Source: Isoetes taiwanensis (lineage: Eukaryota > Streptophyta > Lycopodiopsida > Isoetales > Isoetaceae). Taken from it: a stretch of DNA of 64,000 nucleotides. Shown here piece by piece: positions 10,145 through 21,037 of the stretch (position 1 is its first letter; each line of letters opens with the position of its first letter). A model generated the notes under the pieces. It saw nothing but the letters and a program-made list of their open reading frames with translations. It made no database searches and was not told where the DNA came from. The stretch is taken from assembly GCA_021234155.1 (NCBI GenBank), contig JAJEKV010000013.1:12364669-12428668 (forward strand), given 5' to 3'. A program made the position numbers and the translations under genes.

Positions 10145-12817
10145 GAGCCAGAACATAGACAAGAAAAAACAACTCGATTGAATATTGTGGTGTATCAGAA
10201 TGCAAGATAAAACATAACTGCAAAGGATAAAAATCCGAACAACCACATATAATGCCACATCTCGAAAACGCACATGGGAACCAAAATGTAAAAGTAACAT
10301 ATGAAAGATATACCTAGCGGAAGGAAGAACCACCCCCTATTATAAATCCCCTAGTGGCTTCAGACAGGAGAAGAACAAGAGATAAATAGACGACCCCTCA
10401 TAGAAAAAAGCCTAAAATTTATAAGAGAATGACACATATAGAAAACCCGCATGTCAACGCAACTGTAAAAAATACCATATGAAAAATATACAACTCGGAG
10501 GGAAGAACCGCCCCCTATTACAAATGCCCTAGATAAAAGAGACATAACACAGTAATCCGAATAGCGCAGCAACCATTGAATAGTGCGAAGCATCGAAATC
10601 CAATAGAAAAGACAATTGCAAAGGAGAAAAGAATTCGAACCCACCATGGGAAAACATAAAAATTCTAAGATCGTGCTATATATCAAGAAACCACATGGGC
10701 AACTCAAACGAAAAATGTAAAAGGAACATAGGAAAAGAGACTCATAACCAAATGAAGCACCGTATTACAAATCCCCTAGTTGCCTTGTACATGAGAACAA
10801 CAACAAATAAAGAGGCAACCCCCTCAAGGAAAAAGAAAAAACACGTAGGAACCACAATAAAACCGCATTTTTAGAACATGAAGGGTCCAAAAAACATGAA
10901 AAGAGGCATAAGACAAATGTTTTATTTCATATTATTCAGCAGAGGAGGACGACAGCAGGATGGTGCCAAAGGACAGAGCAGAACCGTCGCCCCGAGGCAA
11001 GGACAATCACGCGAGCAGACCCAAAGAGATCGCCGGATAAGTGGGAAGAAATTGTGGCGGATACTCCGTCATGATGAGAAAAAATTCATGCAACTGAATG
11101 GGGCGTAAGGATGAAAACCCCCATAGCAAAATGACGTTCCCCAAGAAACGAGCACGAGCTGGGGCGAGAAGTTTATAGGAACGGAATACTCGACGGACAG
11201 AAGGAGAAAAGGAGGCATAAAGGCGAAGCGCCCGGAAGTACTTCGCAGGCCAGTCAATGTCCGCCCGTGCAACCTGTAAGGCATTGCCAGCCGCTGGATG
11301 CAATGCATTCAGATGTGATGTATAAAGATGGTGAGTAGTCATCGCCATCTCCGGAGGTGCAAAAGGGGAAAAAAAACCAAGAGGGAAGATCTGGGTGGAA
11401 CAAAGGGGGCAAGGGAACGGCATCGGAGTCAGTAAAGAACCAACAGAGGAACGGAAATGAAGTGAGAGGGGAAACAAAAGCCTGTGGAAAGGGAACTGTG
11501 GCAGAACAAATTAAAAGAGCAACGAAAAAGAACCAGAGGAGCAGACGAATGGCCAGAAACACATGCAAGCAGCGAGTGAATGGAAAAGCATGCAGCAGAA
11601 AGAGGGGCAGCCCAAATCCGATAACAATAGATGGCCCTAAGAAGGAAGAGCCCAAATTACAGCAGAGGAGTGGTGAGAATCGAAGGAAAAAGAAGCATAA
11701 ATAGAGCAAGAGCCCTTGGAGCTTATCTGGCCAGCAACAAAAGGAAAGAAACCTGTGTTCACCAGCATGCCAAGAGTTGATGAAGCCGAGACAGCGCCCA
11801 CTTGCCCAGGACGATGCCGAAACACCCATTCGGCCAACAAGGGAGCAAATCGGTAAAAAAAGAGAGAAGAGGCGACAGGGACATGCAGGGGTTAAGCTGA
11901 ACCAGGATCAAGAAAAAATAGAGATTGGTCAGGGCAAAAAGACAATAGAAGAAATGAAAAGGAAAACGTGAAGAGCACAGGGTAAGGGTCAGCAGGACAA
12001 GCAAAGCTTGGAGAAGAGAGCAGAAACCAAAGCGAAGCAGAGAGCAAGCAGCCTGGCAAGGTTGGAGCAGCAGATGGAAGAAACGCAAGAATGCAAACTC
12101 AGAACCAGAAGGACGGATGGCGGAATCCGCTGACAGGCCCAAGCCGGAAAAATGGATTAGATAGAGGAAAAATCGAACCGAAAAAGGTGAACAAGGGTGA
12201 AAACAGAAGATTGAACCAAAACCGAGCAGCAAGACCCAACAGAACGAAATCATCATATCTTAACAATCCAAATACCCAAACCAAACTAAATCATGAGGAC
12301 AACGAAACTGCCAATTGTTGTGCAAAGATTAAACAACCTGCAAATACATCCACAAGCCGTGCGAACAAAGAAAACAATAGAACAAAGAAATGTACAAGAT
12401 GAATGGTGATTCAACATGCGAAGACATCAAACAATAGAACAAAGAAATCCTACAAGATTCATGGTGATTCAACATGCGAATACTGCAACAAGCGAAAAAC
12501 AACAGAACAAAGAGAAATCTACAAGATTAATGGTGATTCAACATGCGAATACATCAAACAAGAGAATCAAGAAATCTACAAGAGTCATGGTAATTCATCA
12601 TGCAAATACCTCACCACCGTGCGAACAAGGAAAACAATAGAATAACGAAATCCATAAGAGTACTGGTGAGGAATTCCAGGCATAACGAGCAAGAGAAGAA
12701 ATAGCGTACCTTCCAAAGAAGGGTAAGAAAACTCGCGAGGAAGATGCCGGTGGCGAGGACGTAGAGACAGGAGCCGAAAGAGAAGCTCAAGAGGAAATCC
12801 ATTGGTCGAAGAGCCAT
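10145..12817 (-). other. Leader of DIRS-like element, outer half, with repeats
   Basis: No supported gene. A unit containing GAAGAACC-CCCCCTATTA-AAAT-CCCTAG occurs three times (about 10298-10400, 10478-10535, 10728-10790), each preceded by a similar CATATGAAA-like stretch. A minus-strand frame of 156 codons (11007-11477) is open and has a mixed composition (ALQVARADIDWPAKYF, PARARFLGNVILLWGFSS) unlike its low-complexity surroundings; I do not recognise it. Together with 4680-5650 this makes a leader of about 3.8 kb, long for a YR element. Confidence 0.5.
12331..12660. repeat. Minisatellite, 57-69-bp period
   Basis: The phrase GGTGATTCAACATGCGAA recurs at about 12405, 12463, 12532 and, altered, 12589, each preceded by AAATC-TACAAGA and followed by ACATCAAACAA-type sequence. 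About four to five units are present, with period varying from 57 to 69 bp. It lies 160 bp inside the outer 131-bp repeat, in the leader of the DIRS-like element. Confidence 0.7.
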
Positions 12818-12948
12818 GGGAAGCTACGAGAGGAGAAGAAGAGCTGCTGTGAGAAGACGCCGATAACCGGGCCGAAAACGGGAATGGCCTAATATAGGCG
12901 CTCGTCCCTTCCCAGAATGGCGATCTGATGGCTCGGATCGATGGGATT
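12818..12948 (-). repeat. 131-bp terminal-type repeat, 5' copy
   Basis: Matches 503-633 in the same orientation with about 7 mismatches and no gaps. The match stops sharply at 12948, after which the DNA becomes AT-rich and different in style, so 12948 is the likely 5' terminus of the DIRS-like element. Confidence 0.7.
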
Positions 12949-14020
12949 ATAGTCACGCGACTAGGCATAAAGAGTGAGATTCTGTCTAGAGCAACTACAT
13001 GAACAAATATTATCAGGTTGATATTCACATCACAGATGCTTGATGGAATCTAAGTCTTCCTAACTTGGCAAAGCAAAGTAGTTAATCCACTGCCTAGGCC
13101 TTAGATTTATCTATAGACAATACATATATCCTGATTTTTTCTTTTATTTTACAATTTGAAACACTTCAGTCTACGTGTACATCTTACTTAACATGTAGCA
13201 TATATACATCCATATTACACAAGAGTCACCCAGGCAGGATTTAGTTAAAGCTTTTTCCAAATGTTAATATCAATATTCATGTAATTTCCTTAGCCAGTTA
13301 TCCTAGCTAGTCAACTTTTACTGCTATATGCTGCAAGAATCAAATGCAGCCATGAAATGTGTCAGATCCTGTAAGATTAATAATGTAAAAAGTGCTAAGT
13401 GTCAAATCACCAACCCAATGGCAGAGTCTCATGCAAACACAGTAAAACATCACCTGTCTACTCAAAAGATGCAAGATGCATGGTTCAAGCACGCCAAGTA
13501 GAGTAACCTTAGATCTAATACATGCCTGACCAATTTAACATTACAAAATTCGCTTAATATTTTGTTGGCCCAGCATACATGGGGCCATATGCTCGTTTTT
13601 TAAAGCTTGTTGCCAAAGGAGCTCGTGTTTAGTCACCTTTATATGCTCAAAATTTATCTTAAGTTCATCTTGTTACTAATCTATTCCTTCTATTTACATT
13701 TGGATCCTGTCCGGTTTAAGATTAGTGTTCAGAGCTATCAAGAAAAAACTATACATTCGAATTATTTTGCCATAGGTCATTCTTTATAGGCCATCATTTT
13801 CTTAATATTTTATTTCCTTCATTTCTCTGTTGCTACCCATCTGAGGATTGCAAATAGACCAGACACGCTAATGCCACTAGCTTTACATATATTCAAACAT
13901 TTTAACTAGATTGATGCTTAATGCTTAAGTTACTGCATTCATAAACAATTTAAATCATTATGAACCAATATGTATTGTTCAACAAGCTAGATCAATAGAT
14001 GAAATGCAATTAAATATGCT
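12949..14020. other. AT-rich anonymous DNA
   Basis: I see no convincing gene or repeat. The open frame at 13607-13789 is short and has the composition expected by chance. Confidence 0.5.
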
Positions 14021-14026
14021 TCCAAC

Positions 14027-14196
14027 CTGATTTGCTTCCATAACTTGAGCAGTTTCTGGATTGCATTCTCTCGATTATGTTTATCAGATTCTTGTGCAGC
14101 CTCACCATTCATTCTGATAGGAGGGTAATATTTGATGCTTTTTTTCTTGACCTTCAATATCTCCTCGTGCCTTGCTAGCCGGCTCTTGCAGATTGC
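14027..14196 (-). pseudogene. Possible host exon, unknown protein
   Basis: Reading the minus strand, a frame of about 56 codons opens after a stop near 14197. It contains SRLARHEEILKVKKKSI, then YYPPIRMNGEAAQES and IQKLLKLWKQIR, a charged mix of residues unlike the flanking AT-rich DNA. It ends at a good splice donor (CAG|GTTGGA, exon end at 14027) and has AG acceptor choices near 14185. I recognise no family. It could be a real or relic exon of a gene lying mainly outside, or chance. Nothing matching is seen in the next kilobase on either side. Confidence 0.25.
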
Positions 14197-15040
14197 TCAA
14201 CGAGTCCAATGAGTCCATAAGGAATTCCTAGCAGACAAATACAATATGCAAGGTTGTCATGCACATGCTAGTTGCAACATTCGAATCTCCTTGTTTTGTG
14301 GTATGCTAAGCCAACAAGCAAAAACACAACAAAAATTGAACTGGCTGAATTAAACTACCAACATACGTAACTTTGTTCTTACTAATTTCATTTCTTTACT
14401 TAAAGAGGAAGGAAGGAAGGAAGGTATTTTTATCGTCCACGGAGACCAATCAGGCTATGGGACCCAATACAAAAGCGCAGCAAGCAGATTACTATCCGGA
14501 TTAAAAAACCCCCACCCCGAAGGGTTTTCGAGGGAAAAACCGTGGCAGCAATGGGTATACGCACGAAACTGGGGGGCAATTTCGCGTCCGTCAAGCATAG
14601 CACCAGCACCCCACTTACATATCTTTGTTTATTTTTATCTTTTTTTTTATTAGTCCGTTTGGTCTGAAATTTTACATTCTAAGGCGAAACATGAATGCGT
14701 GTTAGAGAAAAATATAAAAAAAAATTTTGAATTTTTTTTTTTCAAAATACAAAGAAAATGGTTTTTAAAGCACCTCACAAGCACCCAGTGTCGCAGACCA
14801 AAAAAGTGTCCCCCAATATCGTGCGTAGACCCCAATCAGCCTGCTGACAAACTGTTCTAATACAAAATGCAAAAATACACAAATATATACACTCATGCAC
14901 CGCCCCCGTAGTGCCTGATCAGCGGGCAGCCAGGCGGGGACAAAGGTGAGCTCGCAGATCTAGTACCTCCTGAATGTACGACCCCAGAGAACGTACTGAC
15001 GGTGTGTTCATCAGCAAATGTAGGGGCAAGTCCGGCCGTA

Positions 15041-15781
15041 CTAAGGGAGTGCGTATCCGCCGGGACCCGGTGGAATCGCCGGGCAACTCAAAGTGTGAGA
15101 CTCATCCTCAATGGCACCCGCTTGACAAAGACCGACAGAGCATGTCCCCGGGGGGCCCCAATCCACCGCCCGCCTGGGCCGCGAAGATGGTGGGCACCAT
15201 CGCGAATGGAGGCAATGAGTCCAGCTTTTTTTTTTAGGTTGGGAACGCGGAGTTGAGTCAAGGGCCCCGCTAACACTCGGGTTGATGTGCTCTTTGTAAT
15301 GGGCCGCTTTGACCGCTTCTAGAGCCCGGGGTCCCGTGAGCTTGGAAGCAAGCGCCCAGGTACTCCCGCAGCTGTCATGATCGGCCTCGCGGTCCACCGC
15401 GACGCACTTTTGTTCTCCGATGACGTTCCATCCGGCGAACCACTGATCTCTCTTACCCCTCCAACAGGCCCTGAGCCGTTGCGGGCCCATTGCCACAGTG
15501 TAAGCCAGGTGCGGGAGCCGAGCATCACCCATATTAACCACTTTCAAAAAATAGACGATGTGTCTATCAAGGGCTGCCCGCTAAAGCGGCAAGAATCCAG
15601 TTTCCTGTAGCAGAATCTGATAGGGAACTGAAGGTTTCACCCCAAGTGCCCGTGCCAAAAATGCCTTCTGCACCTGCTCCAAGTCATTCCAGGTCGCCAA
15701 AGAGACGACCGGGCCCCAAACCTCGACCCGTCTTAAGAACAACTTCGACCAAGGCAAACAGGATGTGATGGATGGCCCCAA
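15041..15781 (-). pseudogene. LINE C-terminal region, second LINE type
   Basis: Two minus-strand frames (15581-15781 and 15041-15547) follow the RT. The first has GPVVSLATWNDLEQVQKAFL and the second AGAIEDESHTLSCPA, resembling the Cys/His end of such elements. They are in different frames, so at least one shift lies between them. Confidence 0.55.
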
Positions 15782-15789
15782 TCATAGAG

Positions 15790-16764
15790 CTATGCGGTGA
15801 CTATTGTTCTGATGGCATAAAGCGCCTCTTTGTCACATAAGCGGATGGACACCTCCCAACAGAGCGAGGATGGGAACTCCACCCCTAGGTACTTGTAGGT
15901 GGGCGTGACCTCTACAGGCTGTCCCCGATATGTGAGTGCAGGAGGCGTGGGGTGGCGTGAAGAGGATATGAGAACCACCACGGTCTTGGCCGATTCGCCG
16001 CGATGTCTCAGAAGCCCCGGAATGTGTCTAGGGCATCCGGATGAGACCGCATAGCTTCGGGGTGTGGGCGGAAGGTCAACATCGTCGCATAGATGAGTGG
16101 CGGATGACCTGGTGCAAAAGCTGTATGCCATCCCCCCCATGCTCAGTAAGCCAGGGTTCTAACTGATCAATGTAGAGGCCAAAAAGTGTTGGTGAGAGGG
16201 GGCAGCCCTGCCGGACCCCGATACTACTGGTGAATGCTTGGCCCGTCGGCTGCATCCTGCCAAAACAACTCTCATACAGCCTGTATATGGCAGTCTAGCC
16301 CATAGCTTTTCCCGGGGGACCGTATCAAAAGCCTTCGCGAAGTCCACAAAGCAGCAATACAAGTCCTACCGATGGTTCCGGTTGTCTTCAATCAGTGCCA
16401 GCAGTGTAAAGATATGGTCAATCGTTGAGTGGCGGGGTCTAAAGCCTGCTTGTGTGAGGGCTCGCACATCTGCTTTGCCCTCTGCCGGGTCAATCGGCTT
16501 TCGAGAATGCCCGGCCAACAGTTTGGCAAATACTGAACTGATCATGATCGTCCGGTAATTGGCCGGACAGTGTGGGTCGCCCGCCTTGTGAATGGGGACA
16601 ACCCTGCTTGTGGTCCATTGTCGGGGGAAACCTTCTTGCAATGCTCTGTTGAACAGGGTAGTGAGGATCGGCACCAGCGGCTGCCCTGCCCATTTGAGTA
16701 ACTCGGCCTGCATACCATCGAGCTCAGCTGCCTTCCCATTATCCAGCCGTTGCAGGCCCTCCAC
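15790..16764 (-). pseudogene. Reverse transcriptase remnant, second LINE type
   Basis: RT motifs are spread over three minus-strand frames (16366-16764, 16159-16362, 15790-16140): NYRTIMISSVFAKLLAG, QAGFRPRHSTIDHIF, VDFAKAFDTVP, then YKYLGVEF after the palm. The region where YADD is expected reads CDDVDL in a shifted context. It is decayed but clearly a non-LTR RT. It encoded the copying enzyme of the element at 14406-16795. Confidence 0.75.
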
Positions 16765-16859
16765 AACACACTCACCCCGCGTTTTGGTCCACTGTTGAAA
16801 AGTATAGTTTTCTTAGGTCCACATGTCCTTTATTCAGAGATTTCTACATGTAGATCTGT

Positions 16860-17260
16860 GGAGGTGTGGTTTTACTAACTAACGGTGTTGTTTTTTAAGT
16901 GGACAAGGAACGTCCAATGTTATTTTTAAGGAGTTTTTTTTTTTTTTTTTTTAGGGCGTGTACTTTTTAAGGAGGTATGTTTTTGTTAAAAAAGAGCGTG
17001 GTTTTTCTTTTGAGGTAGTGGTGTTTTTAAGGAGGTGTAGTTTTTGGAGGTGTGGTTTATAAGTAAGTGTAGTTTTTTTTTAAGGAGCTGTGGTCTTTGT
17101 TTTTTAGGACGTGTGGTTTTTTAAGGAGGTATGTTTTTTGTTAAAGGAACTATGGTTTTTTCTTTTGAGGTGGTGATGTTTCTAAGGAGGTGTGGTTTAT
17201 AAGTAAGTGTAAGGAGGTTTTTTCTCAAGGATGTATGGTTCTCTAAAGGGGTGTGGTATT
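16860..17260. repeat. GT-rich degenerate repeat with a 152-bp duplication
   Basis: The strand shown is a run of variants of TTTTTAAGGAGGTGTGG. On top of this a longer unit is duplicated: about 16953-17075 matches 17105-17220, both running from AGGGCGTG or AGGACGTG to TTTATAAGTAAGTGTA. No gene is seen. Confidence 0.7.
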
Positions 17261-17469
17261 TTAAGGTTCTTTATAGCCAATTTTGTAAGCATCATTATAC
17301 AATCATTGCCTTTTGCTTCCATCCATATGACACCCATAAAGTATTCATATCGTTGTCATTACATGCCATGTGTAAAAATGCAATATCTCATCTATTGTCC
17401 CTCTACCCCTCATGCTTATAGAAAACTAGAATGCAAAGGCATTATGAAGATCCCAAAATTGAATTGAAC

Positions 17470-17516
17470 TGAATTTAACTTTAACATCCATGGAGACCAA
17501 CAAGTCTATCAGATCC
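17470..17516 (-). mobile_element. Short 3'-end relic of the second LINE type
   Basis: On the plus strand ACATCCATGGAGACCAACAA resembles the 3' end of the LINE at 14430-14465 (CGTCCACGGAGACCAATCAG). Only the extreme 3' end is seen. It is followed by a GAGT-type tail and the microsatellite. Confidence 0.4.
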
Positions 17517-17535
17517 AGTGAGTGAGTGAGTGAAT

Positions 17536-17715
<180 letters not shown>

Positions 17716-17777
17716 CTTTTTTATGCCTCAAATCCATTTTTTGAGCATATGCACATGATCTCAGGTCCCAATCAGCT

Positions 17778-19444
17778 CAAACATGCCAAGGTGGCTCAAA
17801 CATGCCACCAAGGTGGCTCAAACATACACAAGGTGGCTCAAACATGCCACAAAGGTGGCTCCAACATGCCAAGATGGCTCCAACATGCCACATGGGCTCT
17901 AGCATGCCATGGGCTCAAACATGCCAACGCGGAAGCAAACATGCCAATGGGCTCCACCATGCCACCTAGGCTCCAACATGCCAAGGTGGCTCACAACATG
18001 TCACCTAGGCTTAAATATGCCAAGTTGGCTCAAACATGCCACCTAGGCTCCAGCATGCCACCGTAGCTCTAACATGCCACCTAGGCTCAAACACGCCAAA
18101 GTGGCTCAAACATGCCACCTAGGCTCCAACATGCCAAGGTGGCTCAAACACGCCACCTAGGCTCCAACATGACAAGGTGGCTCAAACATGCCACATGGGC
18201 TTCAACATGCCACCTAGGCTCCAACATGCCAAGGTGGCTCAAACATGCCACGTGGGCTCCAACATGCCAAGGTGGCTCTAACATGCCACCTAGGCTCAAA
18301 CATGCCGGTGGCTCCAACATGCCACCTAGGCTCCAACATGACAAAATGGCTCAAACATGCCACCTAGGCTCCAACGTGCTCAAACATGCCACGCAGGCTC
18401 CAACATGCCACCTATATGCTCCAACTTTCCAAGGTGGCTACGTGGGCTCCAACATGCCACCTAGGCTCCAACATTCCTAGGTGGCTCAAACATGCCACAT
18501 AGGCTCAAACATGCCATGCAGGATCACTTAGACTCCAACATGCCAAGGTGGCTCCAACATGCCACCTAGGCTCAAACATGCCAAGGTGGCTCAAACATGC
18601 CACCTAGGCTCCCAACATGCCACCTAGGGCTCAAACATGCCAGGTGGACTCAAACATGCCACCTAGGCTCCAACATGCCAAGGTGGCTCAAACAATCCAC
18701 GTGGGCTCCACCATGCCACCTAGGCTCCAACATGCCAAGGTGGCTCCCAACATGCCACCTAGGCTTAAATATGCCAAGTTGGCTCAAACATGCCACCTAG
18801 GCTCCAACATGCCACCTAGGCTCAAACATGCCAAGGTGGCTCAAAAACTCTGCCATGGGCTCCAACATGCCACCTAGGGCTCCAACATGCCACCTAGGCT
18901 CCAACATGCCAAGGTGGCTCAAACATGCCACCTAGGCTCCAACATGACAAGGTGGCTCAAACATGCCACATGGGCTACAACATGCCACCTAGGCTCCAAC
19001 ATGCCAAGGTGGCTGCTCCAACATGCCACGTGGGCACCACCTAGGCTCCAACATGACAAAATGGCTCAAACATGCCACCTAGGGCTCCAACGTGCTCAAA
19101 CATGCCACGCGGGCTCCAACATGCCACCTATGCTCCAACATGCCAAGGTGGCTCAAACATGCCACGGAGGCTCCAACATGCCACCTAGGCTCTAACTTGC
19201 CAAGGTGGCTCAAACATGCCACGTGGTCTCCAACATGCCACCTAGGCTCCAACATGCCAAGGTGGCTCCAACATGCCAAGGTGGCTCAAACATGCCACCT
19301 AGGCTCCAACGTGCTCAAACATGCCAAGGTGGCTCAAACATGCCACGTGGGCTCCAACATGCCACATATGCTCCAACATGCCATGTGGGCTCCAACATGC
19401 CAAGGTGGCTCAAACATGCCACCTAAGCTCAAACATGCCAAGGT
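17778..19444. repeat. Minisatellite of two alternating 19-bp half-units
   Basis: About 1.67 kb is built from variants of AACATGCCACCTAGGCTCC and AACATGCCAAGGTGGCTCA, mostly alternating, with some dropped or doubled halves. The middles of the two half-units are nearly complementary (GCCACCTAGGC against GCCAAGGTGGC), so neighbours can form hairpins. Both strands give long open frames rich in HATWAPTCHLGSN-type repeats; these follow from the repeat and are not supported as genes. Related short arrays lie at 21094-21427 and 21985-22100. Confidence 0.95.
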
Positions 19445-20993
19445 GGAGATTCGACTTCGCCATGTCGTCCGGAATAGCGAAATTACCCCAGGGACCAAGT
19501 TACATGGTCATTTTTGGCAACGAAAGAAATACGAACCCTCTACATAGCGGTATTCCGCAGCCACCTCCTAGGCCAATTGACTACGAACGTGTTGGACATG
19601 AGCTACTTTGGTGCTTCTTGGAAGGGTGGTCTTACGCGAAACTTGGTCCCGGGGTAAAAGTCGACATTTTGAGTCCATTGGCAGAGTCAGTTCACAGTTT
19701 TGGAGTGGGAGAGTTGCCCGTCCGTGGCCAGGGGCCTTCGGGAGAGCACCTTTGGGGCGAACTGCTTCCGGAAGGTTTTAAGGGTCCATCTTCTGGCATC
19801 AACACCCTCCCTCTACGTGATGACATTATGCAAGATCCTGGTCGAATCTGACTAGGATACGACCTCCGAAATGTAAACCCTGTGTGTTGCTAGGTTATTG
19901 AAAGGTTTGCATTACGGAGGTCGAGTTTTAGTCGGTTGCACTTGGGACATGGTCGAGAAAGGCTGCAGTTCAAAATGTGAAGCAATAGGAGGCGAGGGAA
20001 TGGGATTTGGATTTATCTTCCTCGGTGTGGCAATTAGAAATCAAGAGCACCTTTTGCGGTAGCAAAATTGTTTGGGATCATTGGGATGGCCAATAGATCC
20101 AAACTCGATATTTCGGTTGCCATGGCTTTCATGTGTGTTTAGCAAAGGTGCACCTAGCTATCCAAAAAGCGCGTTACGTTTTGGCCTCCGGCGTAAACCC
20201 TACAATAACCTAGCAAACCACGGGGTTTACGTTTGGGAGGCCAAAACGCCGTTTTTTTGATAGCTAGGTACGCCTTTGCTAAACACACATGCGAGCCATT
20301 GCAACTAAAATAACGAGTTTGGATCTATTGGCCATCCCAAATGATCCCAAATAAATTTGCTTCTTGCAAAAAGCGCTTTTGACTTCTAATTGCCACCTAA
20401 TCGGGAGGAGGATAACTCCAAACCCCATTCCATCGGTTCCTTATTGCTTCATGTTTTCAATTGACTTCTCAACCATGTTCCAAGTGCAACCGACTAAAAC
20501 TCGACCCCCATAACGTAAACCCTTCAATAACCTAGCAACACACAGGGTTTACGTTTCGGAGGCTATATCCTAGTCAGATTCGACCAAAATCTTGCACAAT
20601 GTCATCACGGAGAGGGAGGATGTTGCCTTAGAAGATGGACCTTTAAAACCTTCGGGAGGCGGTTTGCCCCCAAAGGTCCTCTCCCAAAGAACCCCAGCCA
20701 CGGACGGGCAATTTTTCCACTCCGAACCGCGAACCCGGCTACGCCAATGGACTCAAAACGTTGACATTACCACGGAGACCAGACCAAGTTTCGTGGGCAG
20801 AAGACTACCCCTTTTCCAAGAAGCACCAAAGTAGCTCATGTCCAACATGTTCGTAGTCAATTGGTCTAAGAGGTGGCTGCAGAATACTGCCATGTAGAGG
20901 GTTCGTGTTTTTTTCGTTGCAAAAAATGACCGTGTAACTTGGTCTCTAGGGTAATTTCGCCGATTGGGATGGCATGGCGAAGTCCGAATCTCC
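19445..20993. repeat. Giant imperfect palindrome of about 1.55 kb
   Basis: The left arm starts GGAGATTCGACTTCGCCATG at 19445 and the right arm ends with its complement at about 20993. Many matching stretches occur in between, such as GAGCTACTTTGGTGCTTCTT at about 19610 and its complement at about 20820, and TTAGTCGGTTGCACTTGG at about 19930 and its complement at about 20480. The centre is near 20212. The arms are clearly diverged, so the palindrome is not recent. No transposase frame is seen; the longest frame (to 19851) begins in the minisatellite. It resembles a foldback element or an old inverted duplication. Confidence 0.85.
19873..20553. repeat. Three evenly spaced hairpin modules inside the palindrome
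   Basis: A module of about 42 bp, reading CGTAAACCCT-CAATAACCTAGCAA-CAC-GGGTTTACG, occurs at 19873-19917 (inverted), 20191-20232 (the centre) and 20514-20553. Spacing between starts is about 320 bp on both sides. Each module has pairing ends (GTAAACCC with GGGTTTAC), so it is itself a stem-loop. Confidence 0.8.
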
Positions 20994-21037
20994 ATTCGTG
21001 AGCCTTTGTAACTTGCCCTCTAACGACAAAATGTTTT

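Larger units (their letters stand above)
503..12948 (-). mobile_element. DIRS-like tyrosine-recombinase retrotransposon (fossil), split by a LINE
   Basis: Read on the minus strand the order is: 131-bp repeat (12818-12948), a long leader, gag-like region, zinc knuckle, reverse transcriptase, RNase H with a following domain, tyrosine recombinase, then a second 131-bp repeat (503-633). This order, the YMDD-type RT of the DIRS kind and a recombinase in place of an integrase identify a YR retrotransposon. A LINE occupies 5666-10129; removing it gives about 8 kb. The element is broken at several points. The two 131-bp copies differ at about 7 positions, so it looks moderately young. The true outer 3' end may lie further left. 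Confidence 0.75.
14406..16795 (-). mobile_element. 5'-truncated LINE with GGAAG-type tail, second LINE type
   Basis: On the minus strand the RT opens at about 16764 (DNGKAAELDGMQAELLKW, VVPIHKAGDPHCPANYRTI, QAGFRPRHSTIDHIFTL), then CCFVDFAKAFDTVPREKLW near 16350, ALTYRGQPVEVTPTYKYLGV near 15900, and a zinc-type end (AGAIEDESHTLSCPA) near 15080. The order fits an APE-type non-LTR element of a clade other than the L1 copy at 5666. The endonuclease is absent (5' truncation). Several frame changes are needed and the YADD box is not intact. The 3' end is a GGTCTCCGTGGACG stretch followed by a (TTCC)n tail at 14406-14425. The clade is uncertain. Confidence 0.75.

Noticed and set aside
11254-12256. 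Hydrophobic minus-strand frames in the outer DIRS leader
   Set aside because: Same composition effect; no recognisable motif.
12331-12660. Regular direct repeats, CRISPR-like at first sight
   Set aside because: Spacers are themselves repeated and the period varies; the genome is eukaryotic. It is a minisatellite.
14406-14425. GGAA repeat as an independent microsatellite
   Set aside because: It sits exactly at the 3' end of the LINE at 14406-16795 and is better read as that element's tail.
18112-19547. Open frames of repeated HLGSNMPRWLKHATW type, possible repeat protein
   Set aside because: The frame follows from a 19-bp unit with few stops; variants show no codon-wise conservation, and both strands are equally open.
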